NCBI RefSeq assembly: GCF_050003625.1
Contig: NC_134401.1
Coordinates: 95,334,852 to 95,398,851, forward strand
From: Haematobia irritans
Taxonomy: Eukaryota; Arthropoda; Insecta; Diptera; Muscidae
Direction: 5' to 3'
DNA: 64,000 nucleotides
The translations under genes and the position numbers were made by a program. Positions 25,900 to 39,729 of the stretch are shown in pieces (position 1 is the first letter of the stretch; the number at the start of each line of letters is the position of its first letter). Below the pieces are notes generated by a model that worked only from the letters and a program-made list of their open reading frames with translations, was not told the origin of the DNA and searched no databases.

Positions 25900-28800
25900 T
25901 TAGGATTTGGGTGGATTTTTCAATTTTTTGATGGTGGTCACAAATTATCGTCCTTTTCGCTCTAGGACGCATATTTAAGAAGATATGACCAAAAGAAGTT
26001 TTGCATATAAAAATTTCAATTTTTTTAGGTTTTGGGTGGATTTTTGAATTTTTTGAGGGTGGTCACGAATTATCGTCCTTTTCGCTCTAGGACGCTTAGT
26101 TTAGGAGATATGGCCAAAATAAGTTTTTCATATAAAAATTTCAATTTTTTTAGGTTTTGGGTGGATTTTTGAATTTTTTGAGGGTGGTCACGAATTATCG
26201 TCCTTTTCGCCAAAAGAAGTTTTTCATATAAAAATTTCATTTTTTTAGGTTTTGGGTGGATTTTTCAATTTTTTGAGGGTGGTCACGAATTATCGTCCTT
26301 TGCGCTATAGGACGCATATTTAAGGAGATATGGCCAAAATAAGTTTTTCATATAAAAATTTGATTTTTTTTAGGTTTTGGGTGGATTTTTGAATTTTTTG
26401 AGGGTGGTCACGAATTATCGTCCTTTTCGCTCTAGGACGCATATTTAAGGAGATATGTCCAAAATAAGTTTTTCATATAAAAATTTCAATTTTTTTAGGA
26501 TTTGGGTGGATTTTTCAATTTTTTGATGGTAGTCACGAATTATCGTCCTTTTCGCTCTAGGACGCATATTTAAGGAGATATGGCCAAAAGAAGTTTTTCA
26601 TATAAAAATTTAAATTTTTTTAGGTTTTGGGTGGATTTTTGAATTTTTTGAGGGTGGTCACGAATTATCGTCCTTTTCGCTCTAGGACGCATATTTAAGG
26701 AGATATGGCCAAAAGAAGTTTTTCATATAAAAATTTCAATTTTTTTAGGATTTGGGTGGATTTTTCAATTTTTTGATGGTGGTCACAAATTATCGTCCTT
26801 TTCGCTCTAGGACGCATATTTAAGGAGATATGGCCAAAATAAGTTTTTCATATAAAAATTTAAATTTTTTTAGGATTTGGGTGGATTTTTCAATTTTTTG
26901 ATGGTGGTCACGAATTATCGTCCTTTTCGCTCTAGGACGCTTAGTTTAGGAGATATGGCCAAAATAAGTTTTTCATATAAAAATTTCAATTTTTTTTAGG
27001 TTTTGGGTGGATTTTTGAATTTTTTGAGGGTGGTCACGAATTATCGTCCTTTTCGCTCTAGGACGCATATTTAAGGAGATATGGCCAAAAGAAGTTTTTC
27101 ATATAAAAATTAAATTTTTTTTAGATTTTGGGTGGAATTTTCAATTTTTTGATGGTGGTCACGAATTATCGTCCTTTTCGCTGTAGGACGCATATTTAAG
27201 GAGATATGGCCAAAAGAAGTTTTTCATATTAAAATTTCATTTTTTTTAGGTTTTGGGTGGATTTTTCAATTTTTTGATGGTGGTCACGAATTATCGTCCT
27301 TTTCGCTCTAGGACGCATATTTAAAGAGATATGGTCAAAAGAAGTTTTTCATATAAAAATTTCAATTTTTTTAGGTTTTGGGTGGATTTTTGAATTTTTT
27401 GAGGGTGGTCACGAATTATCGTCCTTTTCGCTCTAGGACGCATATTTAAGGAGATATGGCCAAAAGAAGTTTTTCATATAAAAATTTAAATTTTTTTAGG
27501 TTTTGGGTGGATTTTTGAATATTTTGAGGGTGGTCACGAATTATCGTCCTTTTCGCTCTAGGACGCATATTTAAGGAGATATGGCCAAAAGAAGTTTTTC
27601 ATATAAAAATTTCAATTTTTTTAGGTTTTGGGTGGATTTTTGAATTTTTTGAGGGTGGTCACGAATTATCGTCCTTTTCGCTCTAGGACGCTTAGTTTAG
27701 GAGATATGGCCAAAATAAGTTTTTCATATAAAAATTTCAATTTTTTTGGGATTTGGGTGGATTTTTGAATTTTTTGAGGGTGGTTACGAATTATCGTCCT
27801 TTGCGCTATAGGACGCATATTTAAGGAGATATGGCCAAAATAAGTTTTTCATATAAAAATTTCAATTTTTTTAGGTTTTGGGTGGATTTTTGAATTTTTT
27901 GAGGGTGGTCACGAATTATCGTCCTTTTCGCTCTAGGACGCTTAGTTTAGGAGATATGGCCAAAATAAGTTTTTCATATAAAAATTTCAATTTTTTTAGG
28001 TTTTGGGTGGATTTTTGAATTTTTTGAGGGTGGTTACGAATTATCGTCCTTTTCGCTCTAGGACGCATATTTAAAGAGATATGGTCAAAAGAAGTTTTTC
28101 ATATAAAAATTTCAATTTTTTTAGGTTTTGAGTGGATTTTTGAATTTTTTGAGGGTGGTCACGAATTATCGTCCTTTTCGCTCTAGTACGCATATTTAAG
28201 GAGATATGGCCCAAATAAGTTTTTCATATAAAAATTTCAATTTTTTTAGGATTTGGGTGGATTTTTCAATTTTTTGATGGTGGTCACGAATTATCGTCCT
28301 TTTCGCTCTAGGACGCATATTTAAGGAGATATGGCCAAAAGAAGTTTTTCATATAAAAATTAAATTTTGTTTAGGTTTTGGGTGGATTTTTGAATATTTT
28401 GAGGGTGGTCACGAATTATCGTCCTTTTCGCTCTAGGACGCATATTTAAGGAGATATGGCCAAAAGAAGTTTTTCATATAAAAATTTCAATTTTTTTAGG
28501 ATTTGGGTGGATTTTTGAATTTTTTGAGGGTGGTCACGAATTATCGTCCTTTTCGCTGTAGGACGCATATTTAAGGAGATATGGCCAAAAGAAGTTTTTC
28601 ATATAAAAATTTCAATTTTTTTAGGTTTTGGGTGGATTTTTCAATTTTTTGATGGTGGTCACGAATTATCGTCCTTTTCGCTGTAGGACGCATATTTAAG
28701 GAGATATGGCCAAAAGAAGTTTTTCATATAAAAATTTCATTTTTTTTTAGGTTTTGGGTGGATTTTTCAATTTTTTGATGGTGGTCACGAATTATCGTCC

Positions 28801-31020
28801 TTTTCGCTCTAGGACGCATATTTAAAGAGATATGGTCAAAAGAAGTTTTTCATATAAAAATTTCAATTTTTTTAGGTTTTGGGTGGATTTTTGAATTTTT
28901 TGAGGGTGGTCACGAATTATCGTCCTTTTCGCTCTAGGACGCATATTTAAGGAGATATGGCCAAAATAAGTTTTTCATATAAAAATTTCAATTTTTTTAG
29001 GTTTTGGGTGGATTTTTGATTTTTTTGAGAGTGGTCACGAATTATCGTCCTTTTCGCTCTAGGACGCTTAGTTTAGGAGATATGGCCAAAATAAGTTTTT
29101 CATATAAAAATTTCAATTTTTTTAGGATTTGGGTGGATTTTTCAATTTTTTGATGGTGGTCACGAATTATCGTCCTTTTCGCTCTAGGACGCATATTTAA
29201 GTAGATATGGCCAAAAGAAGTTTTTCATATGAAAATTTCATTTTTTTAGGTTTTGGGTGGATTTTTGAATTTTTTGAGGGTGGTCACGAATTATCGTCCT
29301 TTTCGCTCTAGAACGCATATTTAAGGAGATATGGCCAAAAGAAGTTTTTCATATAAAAATTACTTTTTTTTTAGGTTTTGGGTGGATTTTTGAATATTTT
29401 GAGGGTGGTCACGAATTATCGTCCTTTTCGCTCTAGGACGCATATTTAAGGAGATATGGCCAAAAGAAGTTTTTCATATAAAAATTTCAATTTTTTTAGG
29501 TTTTGGGTGGATTTTTGAATTTTTTGAGGGTGGTCACGAATTATAGTCCTTTGCGCTATAGGACGCATATTTAAGGAGATATGGCCAAAAGAAGTTTTTC
29601 ATATAAAAATTTCAATTTTTTTAGGTTTTGGGTGGATTTTTTAATTTTTTGAGGGTGGTCACGAATTATCGTCCTTTTCGCTCTAGGACGCTTAGTTTAG
29701 GAGATATGGCCAAAATAAGTTTTTCATATAAAAATTTCAATTTTTTTAGGATTTGGGTGGATTTTTGAATTTTTTGAGGGTGGTTACGAATTATCGTCCT
29801 TTGCGCTATAGGACGCATATTTAAGGAGATATGGCCAAAAGAAGTTTTTCATATGAAAATTTCATTTTTTTTAGGTTTTGGGTGGATTTTTGAATTTTTT
29901 GAGGGTGGTCACGAATTATCGTCCTTTTCGCTCTAGAACGCATATTTAAGGAGATATGGCCAAAAGAAGTTTTTCATATAAAAATTTCAATTTTTTTAGG
30001 TTTTGGGTGGATTTTTGAATATTTTGAGGGTGGTCACGAATTATCGTCCTTTTCGCTCTAGGACGCATATTTAAGGAGATATGGCCAAAAGAAGTTTTTC
30101 ATATAAAAATTTCAATTTTTTTAGGATTTGGGTGGATTTTTGAATATTTTAAGGGTGGCCACGAATTATCGTCCTTTTTGCTCTAGGACGCTTAGTTTAG
30201 GAGATATGGCCAAAATAAGTTTTTCATATAAAAATTTCAATTTTTTTAGGATTTGGGTGGATTTTTCAATTTTTTGATGGTGGTCACGAATTATCGTCCT
30301 TTTCGCTCTAGGACGCATATTTAAGGAGATATGGCCAAAAGAAGTTTTTCATATGAAAATTTCAATTTTTTTAGGTTTTGGGTGGATTTTTGAATTTTTT
30401 GAGGGTGGTCACGAATTATCGTCCTTTTCGCTCTAGGACGCATATTTAAGGAGATATGGCCAAAAGAAGTTTTTCATATAAAAATTTAAATTTTTTAGGT
30501 TTTGGGTGGATTTTTGAATATTTTGAGGCTGGTCACGAATTATCGTCCTTTTCGCTCTAGGACGCTTAGTTTAGGAGATATGGCCAAAATAAGTTTTGCA
30601 TATAAAAATTTCAATTTTTTTAGGATTTGGGTGGATTTTTCAATTTTTTGATGGTGGTCACGAATTATCGTCCTTTTCGCTCTAGGACGCATATTTAAGG
30701 AGATATGGCCAAAAGAAGTTTTTCATATGAAAATTTCATTTTTTTAGGTTTTGGGTGGATTTTTGAATTTTTTGAGGGTGGTCACGAATTATCGTCCTTT
30801 TCGCTCTAGAACGCATATTTAAGGAGATATGGCCAAAAGAAGTTTTTCATATAAAAATTTCAATTTTTTTAGGTTTTGGGTGGATTTTTGAATATTTTGA
30901 GGGTGGTCACGAATTATCGTCCTTTTCGCTCTAGGACGCATATTTAAGGAGATATGGCCAAAAGAAGTTTTTCATATAAAAATTTCAATTTTTTTAGGTT
31001 TTGGGTGGATTTTTGAATAT
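25900..31020 (+). repeat. Transition segment between variant pools
   Basis: Monomers on the left of this stretch often carry TTATGGG, GATTGTGGTCACAAATT and TTCATTTAAAAA. Those on the right often carry GAATATTTTGAG (first seen about 27,518), AAAGAGATATGGTCAAAAG (first about 27,325), ATTAAATTTTTTTT and CATATGAAAATT (first about 29,227). The array is continuous across it. No gene or unique DNA is present. Confidence 0.7.
26190..26225 (+). repeat. 29-bp deletion junction
   Basis: CCTTTTCGCCAAAAG joins position 90 directly to position 120, losing TCTAGG through GGC. GC is shared at both sides of the break. The dyad element of this monomer is destroyed. Confidence 0.85.
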
Positions 31021-32870
31021 TTTGAGGGTGGTCACGAATTATCGTCCTTTTCGCTCTAGGACGCTTAGTTTAGGAGATATGGCCAAAATAAGTTTTTCAT
31101 ATAAAAATTTCAATTTTTTTAGGTTTTGGGTGGATTTTTGAATTTTTTGAGGGTGGTCACGAATTATCGTCCTTTTCGCTCTAGGACGCTTAGTTTAGGA
31201 GATATGGCCAAAATAAGTTTTTCATATAAAAATTTCAATTTTTTTAGGTTTTGGGTGGATTTTTGAATTTTTTGAGGGTGGTCACGAATTATCGTCCTTT
31301 TTGCTCTATGACGCTTAGTTTAGGAGATATGGCCAAAATAAGTTTTTCATATAAAAATTTCAATTTTTTTTGGATTTGGGTGGATTTTTCAATTTTTTGA
31401 TGGTGGTCACGAATTATCGTCCTTTTCGCTCTAGGACGCATATTTAAGGAGATATGGCCAAAAGAATATAAAAATTATTTTTTTTTTAGGTTTTGGGTGG
31501 ATTTTTGAATTTTTTGAGGGTGGTCTCGAATTATCGTCCTTTTCGCTCTAGGACGCATATTTAAGGAGATATGGCCAAAAGAAGTTTTTCATATAAAAAT
31601 TTCAATTTTTTTAGGATTTGGGTGGATTTTTCAATTTTTTGATGGTGGTCACAAATTATCGTCCTTTTCGCTGTAGGAGGCATATTTAAGGAGATATGGC
31701 TAAAAGAAGTTTTTCATATAAAAATTTCAATTTTTTTAGGTTTTGGGTGGATTTTTCAATTTTTTGATGGTGGTCACAAATTATCGTCCTTTTCGCTGTA
31801 GGACGCATATTTAAGGAGATATGGCCAAAAGAAGTTTTTCATATAAAAATTTCATTTTTTTAGGTTTTGGGTGGATTTTTCAATTTTTTGATGGTGGTCA
31901 CGAATTATCGTCCTTTTCGCTCTAGGACGCATATTTAAAGAGATATGGTCAAAAGAAGTTTTTCATATAAAAATTTCAATTTTTTTAGGTTTTGGGTGGA
32001 TTTTTGAATTTTTTGAGGGTGGTCACGAATTATCGTCCTTTTCGCTCTAGGACGCATATTTAAGGAGATATGGCCAAAATAAGTTTTTCATATAAAAATT
32101 TCAATTTTTTTAGGTTTTGGGTGGAATTTTCAATTTTTTGAGGGTGGTCACGAATTATCGTCCTTTTCGCTCTAGGACGCATATTTAAGGAGATATGGCC
32201 AAAAGAAGTTTTTCATATAAAAATTTAATTTTTTTTAGGTTTTGGGTGGATTTTTGAATATTTTGAGGGTGGTCACGAATTATCGTCCTTTTCGCTCTAG
32301 GACGCATATTTAAGGAGATATGGCCAAAAGAAGTTTTTCATATAAAAATTTCAATTTTTTTAGGTTTTGGGTGGATTTTTGAATTTTTTGAGGGTGGTCA
32401 CGAATTATCGTCCTTTGCGCTATAGGACGCATATTTAAGGAGATATGGCCAAAAGAAGTTTTTCATATAAAAATTTCAATTTTTTTAGGTTTTGGGTGGA
32501 TTTTTGAATTTTTTGAGGGTGGTCACGAATTATCGTCCTTTTCGCTCTAGGACGCTTAGTTTAGGAGATATGGCCAAAATAAGTTTTTCATATAAAAATT
32601 TCAATTTTTTTAGGTTTTGGGTGGACTTTTGAATATTTTGAGGGTGGTCACGAATTATCGTCCTTTTTGCTCTAGGACGCTTAGTTTAGGAGATATGGCC
32701 AAAAGAAGTTTTTCATATAAAAATTAACTTTTTTTTAGGTTTTGGGTGGATTTTTGAATTTTTTGAGGGTGGTCACGAATTATCGTCCTTTTCGCTCTAG
32801 GACGCATATTTAAGGAGATATGGCCAAAAGAAGTTTTTCATATAAAAATTAAATTTTTTTTAGATTTTGG
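31020..32870 (+). repeat. Segment duplicated at +3,645 bp, left copy
   Basis: The truncated AAAAGAATATAAAAATTA monomer (31,464 and 35,109), GGCTAAAAG (31,698 and 35,343) and GTGGAATTTTC (32,121 and 35,766) keep an offset of 3,645 bp. The AAATTAACTT marker (32,721 and 36,116) has an offset of 3,395, so the right copy lacks exactly two monomers in between. Confidence 0.8.
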
Positions 32871-33448
32871 GTGGATTTTTGAATTTTTTGAGGGTGGTCA
32901 CGAATTATCGTCCTTTTCGCTGTAGGACGCATATTTAAGGAGATATGGCCAAAAGAAGTTTTTCATATAAAAATTTCAATTTTTTTAGGTTTTGGGTGGA
33001 TTTTTCAATTTTTTGATGGTGGTCACGAATTATCGTCCTTTTCGCTCTAGGACGCATATTTAAAGAGATATGGTCAAAAGAAGTTTTTCATATAAAAATT
33101 TCAATTTTTTTAGGTTTTGGGTGGATTTTTGAATTTTTTGAGGGTGGTCACGAATTATCGTCCTTTTCGCTCTAGTACGCATATTTAAGGAGATATGGCC
33201 CAAATAAGTTTTTCATATAAAAATTTCAATTTTTTTAGGTTTTGGGTGGATTTTTCAATTTTTTGAGGGTGGTCACGAATTATCGTCCTTTTCGCTCTAG
33301 GACGCTTAGTTTAGGAGATATGGCCAAAATAAGTTTTTCATATAAAAATTTCAATTTTTTTAGGATTTGGGTGGATTTTTCAATTTTTTGATGGTGGTCA
33401 CGAATTATCGTCCTTTTCGCTCTAGGACGCATATTTAAGGAGATATGG

Positions 33449-34230
33449 CCAAGAGAAGTTTTTCATATGAAAATTTCAATTTTTTTAGGTTTTGGGTGGA
33501 TTTTTGAATTTTTTGAGGGTGGTCACGAATTATCGTCCTTTTCGCTCTAGGACGCATATTTAAGGAGATATGGCCAAAAGAAGTTTTTCATATAAAAATT
33601 TAAATTTTTTTAGGTTTTGGGTGGATTTTTGAATATTTTGAGGGTGGTCACGAATTATCGTCCTTTTCGCTCTAGGACGCATATTTAAGGAGATATGGCC
33701 AAAAGAAGTTTTTCATATAAAAATTTCAATTTTTTTAGGTTTTGGGTGGATTTTTGAATTTTTTGAGGGTGGTCACGAATTTTCGTCCTTTGCGCTATAG
33801 GACGCATATTTAAGGAGATATGGCCAAAAGAAGTTTTTCATATAAAAATTTCAATTTTTTTAGGTTTTGGGTGGATTTTTGAATTTTTTGAGGGTGGTCA
33901 CGAATTATCGTCCTTTTCGCTCTAGGACGCTTAGTTTAGGAGATATGGCCAAAATAAGTTTTTCATATAAAAATTTCAATTTTTTTAGGTTTTGGGTGGA
34001 TTTTTGAATTTTTTGAGGGTGGTCACGAATTATCGTCCTTTTCGCTCTAGGACGTTTAGTTTAGGAGATATGGCCAAAATAAGTTTTTCATATAAAAATT
34101 TCAATTTTTTAGGTTTTGGGTGGATTTTTGAATTTTTTGAGGGTGGTCACGAATTATCGTCCTTTTTGCTCTATGGTCACGAATTATCGTCCTTTTCGCT
34201 CTAGGACGCATATTTAAGGAGATATGGCCA
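33449..34230 (+). repeat. About 779-bp local duplication ending in a 30-bp stub
   Basis: The rare GGCCAAGAGAAG form occurs at 33,449 and again at 34,228, with the same downstream monomers after each. Near 34,171, CTCTATG runs straight into GTCACGAATT, dropping about 95 bp and leaving a unit of about 30 bp. This looks like the seam of an unequal exchange: six monomers plus the stub were copied. Confidence 0.8.
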
Positions 34231-34664
34231 AGAGAAGTTTTTCATATGAAAATTTCAATTTTTTTAGGTTTTGGGTGGATTTTTGAATTTTTTGAGGGTG
34301 GTCACGAATTATCGTCTTTTTCGCTCTAGGACGCATATTTAAGGAGATATGGCCAAAAGAAGTTTTTCATATAAAAATTTAAATTTTTTTAGGTTTTGGG
34401 TGGATTTTTGAATATTTTGAGGGTGGTCACGAATTATCGTCCTTTTCGCTCTAGGACGCATATTTAAGGAGATATGGCCAAAAGAAGTTTTTCATATAAA
34501 AATTTCAATTTTTTTAGGTTTTGGGTGGATTTTTGAATTTTTTGAGGGTGGTCACGAATTATCGTCCTTTGCGCTATAGGACGCATATTTAAGGAGATAT
34601 GGCCAAAAGAAGTTTTTCATATAAAAATTTCAATTTTTTTAGGTTTTGGGTGGATTTTTGAATT

Positions 34665-36260
34665 TTTTGAGGGTGGTCACGAATTATCGTCCTTTTCGCT
34701 CTAGGACGCTTAGTTTAGGAGATATGGCCAAAATAAGTTTTTCATATAAAAATTTCAATTTTTTTAGGTTTTGGGTGGATTTTTGAATTTTTTGAGGGTG
34801 GTCACGAATTATCGTCCTTTTCGCTCTAGGACGCTTAGTTTAGGAGATATGGCCAAAATAAGTTTTTCATATAAAAATTTCAATTTTTTTAGGTTTTGGG
34901 TGGATTTTTGAATTTTTTGAGGGTGGTCACGAATTATCGTCCTTTTTGCTCTATGACGCTTAGTTTAGGAGATATGGCCAAAATAAGTTTTTCATATAAA
35001 AATTTCAATTTTTTTAGGATTTGGGTGGATTTTTCAATTTTTTGATGGTGGTCACGAATTATCGTCCTTTTCGCTCTAGGACGCATATTTAAGGAGATAT
35101 GGCCAAAAGAATATAAAAATTAATTTTTTTTTAGGTTTTGGGTGGATTTTTGAATTTTTTGAGGGTGGTCTCGAATTATCGTCCTTTTCGCTCTAGGACG
35201 CATATTTAAGGAGATATGGCCAAAAGAAGTTTTTCATATAAAAATTTCAATTTTTTTAGGATTTGGGTGGATTTTTCAATTTTTTGATGGTGGTCACAAA
35301 TTATCGTCCTTTTCGCTGTAGGACGCATATTTAAGGAGATATGGCTAAAAGAAGTTTTTCATATAAAAATTTCAATTTTTTTAGGTTTTGGGTGGATTTT
35401 TCAATTTTTTGATGGTGGTCACGAATTATCGTCCTTTTCGCTGTAGGACGCATATTTAAGGAGATATGGCCAAAAGAAGTTTTTCATATAAAAATTTCAT
35501 TTTTTTAGGTTTTGGGTGGATTTTTCAATTTTTTGATGGTGGTCACGAATTATCGTCCTTTTCGCTCTAGGACGCATATTTAAAGAGATATGGTCAAAAG
35601 AAGTTTTTCATATAAAAATTTCAATTTTTTTAGGTTTTGGGTGGATTTTTGAATTTTTTGAGGGTGGTCACGAATTATCGTCCTTTTCGCTCTAGGACGC
35701 ATATTTAAGGAGATATGGCCAAAATAAGTTTTTCATATAAAAATTTCAATTTTTTTAGGTTTTGGGTGGAATTTTCAATTTTTTGAGGGTGGTCACGAAT
35801 TATCGTCCTTTTCGCTCTAGGACGCATATTTAAGGAGATATGGCCAAAAGAAGTTTTTCATATAAAAATTTAATTTTTTTTAGGTTTTGGGTGGATTTTT
35901 GAATATTTTGAGGGTGGTCACGAATTATCGTCCTTTTCGCTCTAGGACGCATATTTAAGGAGATATGTCCAAAAGAAGTTTTTCATATAAAAATTTCAAT
36001 TTTTTTAGGTTTTGGGTGGATTTTTGAATTTTTTGAGGGTGGTCACGAATTATCGTCCTTTTTGCTCTAGGACGCTTAGTTTAGGAGATATGGCCAAAAG
36101 AAGTTTTTCATATAAAAATTAACTTTTTTTTAGGTTTTGGGTGGATTTTTGAATTTTTTGAGGGTGGTCACGAATTATCGTCCTTTTCGCTCTAGGACGC
36201 ATATTTAAGGAGATATGGCCAAAAGAAGTTTTTCATATAAAAATTAAATTTGTTTTAGAT
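34665..36260 (+). repeat. Segment duplicated at +3,645 bp, right copy
   Basis: This is the counterpart of 31,020-32,870, lacking two monomers. Downstream the two copies part where this one has ATTAAATTTGTTTTAG and GAGGCTGG. That same pair of variants is part of the 14-monomer unit found further right, so this segment is related to that higher-order repeat. Confidence 0.8.
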
Positions 36261-37384
36261 TTTGGGTGGATTTTTCAATTTTTTGAGGCTGGTCACGAAT
36301 TATCGTCCTTTTCGCTCTAGGACGCTTAGTTTAGGAGATATGGCCAAAATAAGTTTTGCATATAAAAATTTCAATTTTTTTAGGATTTGGGTGGATTTTT
36401 CAATTTTTTGATGGTGGTCACGAATTATCGTCCTTTTCGCTCTAGGACGCATATTTAAGGAGATATGGCCAAAAGAAGTTTTTGATATGAAAATTTCATT
36501 TTTTTAGGTTTTGGGTGGATTTTTGAATTTTTTGAGGGTGGTCACGAATTATCGTCCTTTTCGCTCTAGAACGCATATTTAAGGAGATATGGCCAAAAGA
36601 AGTTTTTCATATAAAAATTTCAATTTTTTTAGGTTTTGGGTGGATTTTTGAATATTTTTAGGGTGGTCACGAATTATCGTCCTTTTCGCTCTAGGACGCA
36701 TATTTAAGGAGATATGGCCAAAAGAAGTTTTTCATATAAAAATTTCAATTTTTTTAGGTTTTGGGTGGATTTTTGAATTTTTTGAGGGTGGTCACGAATT
36801 ATCGTCCTTTTCGCTCTAGGACGCTTAGTTTAGGAGATATGGCCAAAATAAGTTTTTCATATAAAAATTTCAATTTTTTTAGGTTTTGGGTGGATTTTTG
36901 AATTTTTTGAGGGTGGTCACGAATTATCGTCCTTTTCGCTCTAGGACGCTTAGTTTAGGAGATATGGCCAAAATAAGTTTTTCATATAAAAATTTCAATT
37001 TTTTTAGGTTTTGGGTGGATTTTTGAATTTTTTGAGGGTGGTCACGAATTATCGTCCTTTTTGCTCTATGACGCTTAGTTTAGGAGATATGGCCAAAATA
37101 AGTTTTTCATATAAAAATTTCAATTTTTTTAGGATTTGGGTGGATTTTTCAATTTTTTGATGGTGGTCACGAATTATCGTCCTTTTCGCTCTAGGACGCA
37201 TATTTAAGGAGATATGGCCAAAAGAAGTTTTTCATATGAAAATTTCATTTTTTTAGGTTTTGGGTGGATTTTTGAATTTTTTGAGGGTGGTCACGAATTA
37301 TCGTCCTTTTCGCTCTAGAACGCATATTTAAGGAGATATGGCCAAAAGAAGTTTTTCATATAAAAATTTCAATTTTTTTAGGTT

Positions 37385-37435
37385 TTGGGTGGATTTTTGA
37401 ATATTTTGAGGGTGGTCAATTTTTTGATGGTGGTC
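37385..37435 (+). repeat. Insertion/fusion junction GGTGGTCAATTTTTTG
   Basis: GGTGGTCA at the middle of one monomer is joined to TCAATTTTTTGATGG from earlier in another, duplicating about 20 bp. TCA is shared at the seam. It lies just upstream of the left edge of the 5.07-kb duplication. Confidence 0.75.
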
Positions 37436-37990
37436 ACGAATTATCGTCCTTTGCGCTATAGGACGCATATTTAAGGAGATATGGCCAAAAGAAGTTTTTC
37501 ATATAAAAATTTCAATTTTTTTAGGTTTTGGGTGGATTTTTGAATTTTTTGAGGGTGGTCACGAATTATCGTCCTTTTCGCTCTAGGACGCTTAGTTTAG
37601 GAGATATGGCCAAAATAAGTTTTTCATATAAAAATTTCAATTTTTTTAGGTTTTGGGTGGACTTTTGAATATTTTGAGGGTGGTCACGAATTATCGTCCT
37701 TTTTGCTCTAGGACGCTTAGTTTAGGAGATATGGCCAAAAGAAGTTTTTCATATAAAAATTAACTTTTTTTTAGGTTTTGGGTGGATTTTTGAATTTTTT
37801 GAGGGTGGTCACGAATTATCGTCCTTTTTGCTCTATGACGCTTAGTTTAGGAGATATGGCCAAAATAAGTTTTTCATATAAAAATTTCAATTTTTTTAGG
37901 ATTTGGGTGGATTTTTCAATTTTTTGATGGTGGTCACGAATTATCGTCCTTTTCGCTCTAGGACGCATATTTAAGGAGATATGGCCAAAA

Positions 37991-39729
37991 GAATATAAAA
38001 ATTAATTTTTTTTTAGGTTTTGGGTGGATTTTTGAATTTTTTGAGGGTGGTCTCGAATTATCGTCCTTTTCGCTCTAGGACGCATATTTAAGGAGATATG
38101 GCCAAAAGAAGTTTTTCATATAAAAATTTCAATTTTTTTAGGATTTGGGTGGATTTTTCAATTTTTTGATGGTGGTCACAAATTATCGTCCTTTTCGCTG
38201 TAGGACGCATATTTAAGGAGATATGGCCAAAAGAAGTTTTTCATATAAAAATTTCATTTTTTTAGGTTTTGGGTGGATTTTTCAATTTTTTGATGGTGGT
38301 CACGAATTATCGTCCTTTTCGCTCTAGGACGCATATTTAAAGAGATATGGTCAAAAGAAGTTTTTCATATAAAAATTTCAATTTTTTTAGGTTTTGGGTG
38401 GATTTTTGAATTTTTTGAGGGTGGTCACGAATTATCGTCCTTTTCGCTCTAGGACGCATATTTAAGGAGATATGGCCAAAATAAGTTTTTCATATAAAAA
38501 TTTCAATTTTTTTAGGTTTTGGGTGGAATTTTCAATTTTTTGAGGGTGGTCACGAATTATCGTCCTTTTCGCTCTAGGACGCATATTTAAGGAGATATGG
38601 CCAAAAGAAGTTTTTCATATAAAAATTTAATTTTTTTTAGGTTTTGGGTGGATTTTTGAATATTTTGAGGGTGGTCACGAATTATCGTCCTTTTCGCTCT
38701 AGGACGCATATTTAAGGAGATATGTCCAAAAGAAGTTTTTCATATAAAAATTTCAATTTTTTTAGGTTTTGGGTGGATTTTTGAATTTTTTGAGGGTGGT
38801 CACGAATTATCGTCCTTTTTGCTCTAGGACGCTTAGTTTAGGAGATATGGCCAAAAGAAGTTTTTCATATAAAAATTAAATTTGTTTTAGATTTTGGGTG
38901 GATTTTTCAATTTTTTGAGGCTGGTCACGAATTATCGTCCTTTTCGCTCTAGGACGCTTAGTTTAGGAGATATGGCCAAAATAAGTTTTGCATATAAAAA
39001 TTTCAATTTTTTTAGGATTTGGGTGGATTTTTCAATTTTTTGATGGTGGTCACGAATTATCGTCCTTTTCGCTCTAGGACGCATATTTAAGGAGATATGG
39101 CCAAAAGAAGTTTTTCATATGAAAATTTCATTTTTTAGGTTTTGGGTGGATTTTTGAATTTTTTGAGGGTGGTCACGAATTATCGTCCTTTTCGCTCTAG
39201 AACGCATATTTAAGGAGATATGGCCAAAAGAAGTTTTTCATATAAAAATTTCAATTTTTTTAGGTTTTGGGTGGATTTTTGAATTTTTTGAGGGTGGTCA
39301 CGAATTATCGTCCTTTTCGCTCTAGGACGCTTAGTTTAGGAGATATGGCCAAAATAAGTTTTTCATATAAAAATTTCAATTTTTTTAGGTTTTGGGTGGA
39401 TTTTTGAATTTTTTGAGGGTGGTCACGAATTATCGTCCTTTTCGCTCTAGGACGCTTAGTTTAGGAGATATGGCCAAAATAAGTTTTTCATATAAAAATT
39501 TCAATTTTTTTAGGTTTTGGGTGGATTTTTGAATTTTTTGAGGGTGGTCACGAATTATCGTCCTTTCTGCTCTATGACGCTTAGTTTAGGAGATATGGCC
39601 AAAATAAGTTTTTCATATAAAAATTTCAATTTTTTTAGGATTTGGGTGGATTTTTCAATTTTTTGATGGTGGTCACGAATTATCGTCCTTTTCGCTCTAG
39701 GACGCATATTTAAGGAGATATGGCCAAAA
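37991..39729 (+). repeat. 14-monomer higher-order repeat unit, copy 1 (1,739 bp)
   Basis: It starts at the 8-bp-deleted monomer AAAAGAATATAAAAATTAA. In order it then carries GGTCTCGAATT, GGTCACAAATT with CTGTAGG, ATATGGTCAAAAG, GTGGAATTTTC, GAATATTTTGAG, ATATGTCCAAAAG, ATTAAATTTGTTTTAG with GAGGCTGG, AAGTTTTGCATAT, CATATGAAAATTTC, CTAGAACGC and CTATGACGC. The next truncated monomer follows exactly 1,739 bp later. Confidence 0.88.
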
